In this document: piece after piece, positions 60,263-64,000 of the stretch
Layout of the letters: every line of letters begins with the position of its first letter
Position numbering within the stretch: the first letter of the stretch is position 1
NCBI RefSeq assembly: GCF_001721645.1
Contig: NZ_CP017141.1
Coordinates: 6,386,001 to 6,450,000 of the forward strand
Direction of reading: 5' to 3'
Origin: Pedobacter steynii
GTDB lineage: Bacteria > Bacteroidota > Bacteroidia > Sphingobacteriales > Sphingobacteriaceae
Length of the DNA: 64,000 nucleotides
Position numbers and translations under genes: made by a program
The notes under the pieces: generated by a model
Database searches by the model: none
Told to the model about the DNA's origin: nothing
The model's input: only the letters and a program-made list of their open reading frames with translations

Positions 60263-61231
60263 TTAATAAATCTCAAATTCTGTCTTCCCTTTTGGGATAT
60301 GCAACAAATAGTCTAATTCAGCTCCAGTCAGGCTTCCCCCTTTCTTGAATTTACACAGTAGTGCAGAAGCTCCTCTGAAACCTTTGTCTTTCTTTGTACT
60401 TTTTAATCCCACCAACTTTCCGTCTCCGTAAAAAACTAATTCGTAATGCTCCAATGGCATAAATTCTAAACTTTCGGCTTTTGCTATAGAGGTCAACTCA
60501 TCCCAGCCTTCCTGCACTTCATCTTTATCAAAATATTGGGAAACGGCCTGGTCTTTCATTTTACGATAAGAAAACTGTGCAATTTTATCCATATCTTTTG
60601 CCTTAAATGCTTCCTGAATCATTTTATATGCTTCGAGTATCTTAGCTTCTAGTATTTTTTTGTCAAAATTTTTCAGATCCTGGCTGTCTTTCCAACTTAT
60701 GGTGTAAGGTACATTAGACAGTTTAAAGGTTTTTGTTTCTTCAAAACGACCTTTTCCTGCATCTTTAAATAAGTTATCTTTATCCTTTGGCGCATTATAA
60801 ACAAATAAATCATTCTGTTGCTTTTCGGCTGAAAGCCTTTCGGTATTTTCATAAGATTCCACTTTTACATCAAACTCTGTCTGACCATCCAATTTTTCAA
60901 GATCTTCCCTTGGGTAAAGAACAACCTTTAATGTATTGGTATTCCCGGTAAGATATGGATTGATCTCATTTCCGCTACTGAATGATTCATTATTAAAGCT
61001 TTTTGTAACTTTAACATCATTAATAAAGATTTCAAAATTGCACATCCCATTCGTATGAGAGATCACATATTTAGACTCTTTTGGATAATGCCTTATATTT
61101 TGAAGTATTTTTTCTATAATATTTTTAGAATTGATTTCCGAATCCTGTTTCGTATTCAATTGACTATTAGAAATTTGAGAGCAACTTAAAGTTGTAAATA
61201 AAATTACTAATGATAAAATAGATCTTTTCAT
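60263..61231 (-). CDS. Hypothetical lipoprotein
   Basis: A 322-aa protein with signal and lipobox (TLSC, Cys about residue 17), then a Ser/Asn/Gln-rich linker. A beta-rich middle part (about 50-160) and a C-terminal alpha/beta part with EAYKMIQEAFKAKDMDKIAQFSY. Family not recognised. Outer-membrane or periplasmic location is inferred from the lipobox. Confidence 0.75.
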   Translation of the reverse strand: MKRSILSLVILFTTLSCSQISNSQLNTKQDSEINSKNIIEKILQNIRHYPKESKYVISHTNGMCNFEIFINDVKVTKSFNNESFSSGNEINPYLTGNTNTLKVVLYPREDLEKLDGQTEFDVKVESYENTERLSAEKQQNDLFVYNAPKDKDNLFKDAGKGRFEETKTFKLSNVPYTISWKDSQDLKNFDKKILEAKILEAYKMIQEAFKAKDMDKIAQFSYRKMKDQAVSQYFDKDEVQEGWDELTSIAKAESLEFMPLEHYELVFYGDGKLVGLKSTKKDKGFRGASALLCKFKKGGSLTGAELDYLLHIPKGKTEFEIY

Positions 61232-61289
61232 TATATTTTTGATAAATTAAATCCTTCTAGGAGTAATGAATGATGTATTGTTGCAATAC

Positions 61290-62423
61290 TTAATACAACT
61301 CTATATAAGTATCATCAATGGCCCTATCAGTTTGGTATTTGATATTCTTTGCCACCACTGTTTCCTTTTTCAAATCCTGATCAATCTTATATAAATTATT
61401 ATCCGAACAGAGGTAATAGTAAAATCCATTACAATACTTAAGCTGCCCAATCGTTTCCCGGTCTGCAAAATACTTCTGCTTTAAAATCTTTCCATTATCC
61501 TGGTCAACAATCAGCAAATAATGTGGGGTATTCGCAACAATAACATCATCCATTACCTCCATAGATTGTAAAAGGTTATTCTTTCCTTTTTTATCAATTT
61601 GATGAGGCAAAACAATCCGCCAGTTCAACTTACCACCATTTTTCTTTAATGAAACCATTGCGGTATCGCCGTAAATAATATCCTGCTCAGTAAAATTGAG
61701 TTTAGTCTGCTGGAACATATCCACCTCAGGTTTATACGCCCAACGCAAATTCAAATCACCATCTAAGCAATGCACAGCACCATGCTCATCAACTACGTAA
61801 AGCAGATTATCGTTTACAACAGGAGCTAAAAAAGCTGGGGTTTCCAAATCAAAGGTTGCTATTCGCTTACCATTAACCAGGTTTAAAGTTCTGATTGAAG
61901 AACTCGCATTAATGACCACTTTGTCGTTGAAGATTACTGGCGAACAATAAATAGGTTGATGAATCTGATGTGTCCATTTCACTTTTCGGGTTTTCTGGTC
62001 TACAGATTTAAATTCACCCCGGCTATTGCCAAAAATAAAATGGCTACCCTGTATAATTGGGTACTGAGCAAATAACAGATGAGATACACCAGTGAAATCA
62101 TAACCATACTCGGCCTGATTGGGCGAAACTTCGTCCGTAAATACCCAATTGATTTTCCCGGTATGTTTATCAATTTCCACAATACGCTTATCGGAATATG
62201 CCCTTAAAATAGTTTGATCCTGTTGCGTAAAATAAGTCAGCTCATCATTATTTCTTTGATCTAATATTTGCCATTGTAATTTCCCGGTAGTCAGGTTGAC
62301 ATTATACAGGTCACCATTATTGGTCGCAATCAACAAATTAGTTTTAATAGGCTCCTGCTTTTTGGTACAGCCAAATAAACCAATGCCTAACAGTAAAAAC
62401 CCGACATAATGAAGTAACCTCAT
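61290..62423 (-). CDS. Lipoprotein with PQQ-like/BamB-like beta-propeller
   Basis: A 377-aa lipoprotein (lipobox LFGC, Cys about residue 19) with repeated blades: GDLYNVNLTTGKLQW, RIVEIDKHTGKINWVF, GEFKSVDQKTRKVKW, GAVHCLDGDLNLRW, the PQQ/propeller repeat pattern. BamB-type scaffolding is possible, but other Bam parts are absent. It starts 1 nt after the upstream gene's stop, so they are translationally coupled. Confidence 0.85.
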   Translation of the reverse strand: MRLLHYVGFLLLGIGLFGCTKKQEPIKTNLLIATNNGDLYNVNLTTGKLQWQILDQRNNDELTYFTQQDQTILRAYSDKRIVEIDKHTGKINWVFTDEVSPNQAEYGYDFTGVSHLLFAQYPIIQGSHFIFGNSRGEFKSVDQKTRKVKWTHQIHQPIYCSPVIFNDKVVINASSSIRTLNLVNGKRIATFDLETPAFLAPVVNDNLLYVVDEHGAVHCLDGDLNLRWAYKPEVDMFQQTKLNFTEQDIIYGDTAMVSLKKNGGKLNWRIVLPHQIDKKGKNNLLQSMEVMDDVIVANTPHYLLIVDQDNGKILKQKYFADRETIGQLKYCNGFYYYLCSDNNLYKIDQDLKKETVVAKNIKYQTDRAIDDTYIELY

Positions 62424-62424
62424 T

Positions 62425-63114
62425 TTATCTTTTATTTAACTTATAATCATAAGGAATGGTTTGGCTGATGTCCGTCACATACCAGGTATCAGGATCACTT
62501 TCGAACTTCACAAAATCATATACGGGTAACAGTGGTTCCTGAATGTTCATCAAATTAACATGCTTACTGTTAAACGCTGTAACCATCATGGTAACCCGTG
62601 CTATCTCCTGCCCATTTTTCTCACTATTTTGTAGAGGTGCATGATAAGCCTTTCCACCTTTTAGCGTGGCATCATTTTGTTTTAATAAATTAATAGCCTC
62701 TTCCCCAAATCTTTGCACAATTGCCTGTCTGATTTCAGAATCATTTGGTTTATCTGTAGCAACACTCATTTTAGAAAAATCTGTTTTTCTAATGCGTGCC
62801 AACTCCTCTTTTACCCCATCAGGAATATAATCTCCATTTTTTATTGAATTGACCCACATTAAAGTATCCAGTGGAAATTCCGGCGCCGATGCGACCTCAG
62901 TTGTCATATCCTCGGTCGTTACAGCAGCATCCATTGCAGCCTGTTCTCCGCTATCCATGTTACCTGATATACCCACCATTTGTCCAAGTTCCCGCACATG
63001 ATGTGGGATATGCTGAAACCCCAGGTAATAACCTAAACCCAAAAACAGGACTACAATTATACCCAGGCTGATTATTGTTTTTTTATATCGTTTAAAGAAT
63101 GGCACTTTTTTCAT
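62425..63114 (-). CDS. Membrane-anchored hypothetical protein coupled to the propeller lipoprotein
   Basis: A 229-aa protein with an N-terminal membrane helix (about 13-30) and a soluble part (ISGNMDSGEQAAMDAA, REIRQAIV-like helix, then strands VTMMVTAFNSK and VYDFVKFESD). I recognise no family. The stop is 1 nt before the next start, so the two proteins probably work together at the envelope. Confidence 0.72.
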   Translation of the reverse strand: MKKVPFFKRYKKTIISLGIIVVLFLGLGYYLGFQHIPHHVRELGQMVGISGNMDSGEQAAMDAAVTTEDMTTEVASAPEFPLDTLMWVNSIKNGDYIPDGVKEELARIRKTDFSKMSVATDKPNDSEIRQAIVQRFGEEAINLLKQNDATLKGGKAYHAPLQNSEKNGQEIARVTMMVTAFNSKHVNLMNIQEPLLPVYDFVKFESDPDTWYVTDISQTIPYDYKLNKR

Positions 63115-63373
63115 TTGATCTAGTTTATTTTTTTAATTTCCCGATTGGAGACATTGGTACATGTCCTAATCATTTTTTATTGAAGCTTTTATATGATTGC
63201 GCTAAAATAGAGAATGCGCTACACTAAATAAACTAACTTTATTATTCGTTACAATTACGTCTTTATTTGTCGTCATTGAGTTATTATTCGGGATCTGATG
63301 ACTCTTCCCGGGAGATGGCATCATGCAACCTTTCTAACATGCCAATCGTCTACTTCCATTGATCACATACATT

Positions 63374-64000
63374 ATGAATAAATTTCTTCTATCCTTCTTG
63401 CTTCTATTGGCACCCATCTATCTTAACGCACAAACAGTATTTCAAGGCACCGTCAAAGACCAGCAAAACAATCCTATTCCTTACTGTTCCATCGGTGTCA
63501 AAAATTCCAGAACCGGCAGCCTGGCCAATGAAAAAGGACAATACAAACTTGTATTGCCGGATAGTGTAAAAAACAACCCAATCATATTCAATGCTCTGGG
63601 CTATCTCGAAAAGACAGTAAGCCTAAGCGAACTCCAAAACAATGGCAATATAGTACTCGCCGAAAAAGTATCCACATTGAATGAAGTAAACATTAGTAGC
63701 ACCAGGCTCAAAGAAAAAACCATCGGCCAACAATCGCGTCCGTTCCTCACTTTTTCAAGAATGTTCGACCAAAATGTACCGACCATAGAGCAGGGAAACA
63801 GTTTTCAACTTTTTGCAGACACCAGGTTAAAAGCCTACAATTTTTACATCATGCCCAGCTCAAGGTATAAACAAATTACCTTGAAGCTCAACATTTATAG
63901 CTTAAAGAATGACCTTCCAGACCAGTCACTTCAAAATGAAAACATCATTTTTAGAACGGAAACTACCGGCTGGCAGCACATCGATCTGTCCCCTTACGCA
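63374..64000 (+). CDS. CarboxypepD_reg-like domain protein, partial (3' end outside window)
   Basis: 209 codons of an exported protein: signal peptide MNKFLLSFLLLLAPIYLNAQ, then a carboxypeptidase-regulatory-like domain (about 22-105: GTVKDQQNNPIPYCSIGVKNSRTGSLANEKGQY, LNEVNI), followed by LFADTRLKAYNFYIMPSSRYKQITLKLNIY. The latter is not a TonB plug, so this is a stand-alone domain protein rather than a receptor. Function unknown. Open to the window edge. Confidence 0.82.
   Translation, partial: MNKFLLSFLLLLAPIYLNAQTVFQGTVKDQQNNPIPYCSIGVKNSRTGSLANEKGQYKLVLPDSVKNNPIIFNALGYLEKTVSLSELQNNGNIVLAEKVSTLNEVNISSTRLKEKTIGQQSRPFLTFSRMFDQNVPTIEQGNSFQLFADTRLKAYNFYIMPSSRYKQITLKLNIYSLKNDLPDQSLQNENIIFRTETTGWQHIDLSPYA

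Overview
The window comes from a member of Bacteroidota, most likely Sphingobacteriaceae and close to Pedobacter. This is inferred from the gene families (MqnA/MqnE menaquinone genes, a CarboxypepD_reg-type TonB receptor, LptD, MlaD, 7TM-AraC regulators), the frequent Bacteroidota -7 box TAnnTTTG, moderate-to-low GC, and several TTG/GTG starts. No species can be fixed without a database search. The left 46 kb is ordinary core chromosome. The stretch from about 46.6 to 58 kb is accessory DNA next to a tRNA-Ser gene. The last 6 kb holds lipoproteins and regulators without a clear pathway.

Region by region. 1-5.6 kb: a cut-off NlpC/P60 lipoprotein, mutS, and mqnE / histidine phosphatase / mqnA on the minus strand (futalosine menaquinone route). 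5.7-8.8 kb: YdeI-like protein, di-haem peroxidase, TSUP permease, small lipoprotein. 8.9-14.2 kb: methionine/sulfur block with a trans-sulfuration enzyme, a promoter with an overlapping inverted repeat, a SAM-I-type riboswitch, a 27-codon cysteine-rich leader ORF, then metY-metX-hom. 14.2-22.5 kb: E2 acyltransferase, cinA and lptD on the minus strand, diverging from two tandem N-acetylmuramoyl-L-alanine amidases and an MlaD-type protein. 22.5-27.8 kb: RNase Z with STAS protein, phoH-purC, and a plus-strand trio. 27.8-37 kb: DUF1015-serA-serC, TonB receptor, rpe, pnp, rpsO.

37.5-39.2 kb: an IS3-family element with an A9 frameshift site, beside two intergenic repeat families (five 16-bp boxes about 32 bp apart; six copies of an 11-bp unit, three per orientation). 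39.4-46.5 kb: MATE transporter, outer-membrane protein, ddl, and a plus-strand set of PASTA protein, mltG, thioesterase and YihY/BrkB protein. 46.5-55 kb: tRNA-Ser(UGA), whose 3' end is repeated exactly (28 bp) 5 kb downstream and in degraded form 3.2 kb further on, which outlines two small integrated segments carrying oxidoreductases and regulators but no integrase. 55-58 kb: AT-rich hypothetical secreted proteins and a decayed acetyltransferase. 58-64 kb: SRPBCC, PhnB/VOC, GlxA-like regulator, lipoproteins, and the start of a carboxypeptidase-regulatory-like protein.

The most interesting signals are the riboswitch plus cysteine-rich leader ORF in front of metY, the tandem tRNA-Ser attachment-like repeats, and the periodic repeats at the IS3 end. 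No CRISPR array, defence system, prophage or biosynthetic gene cluster was recognised.
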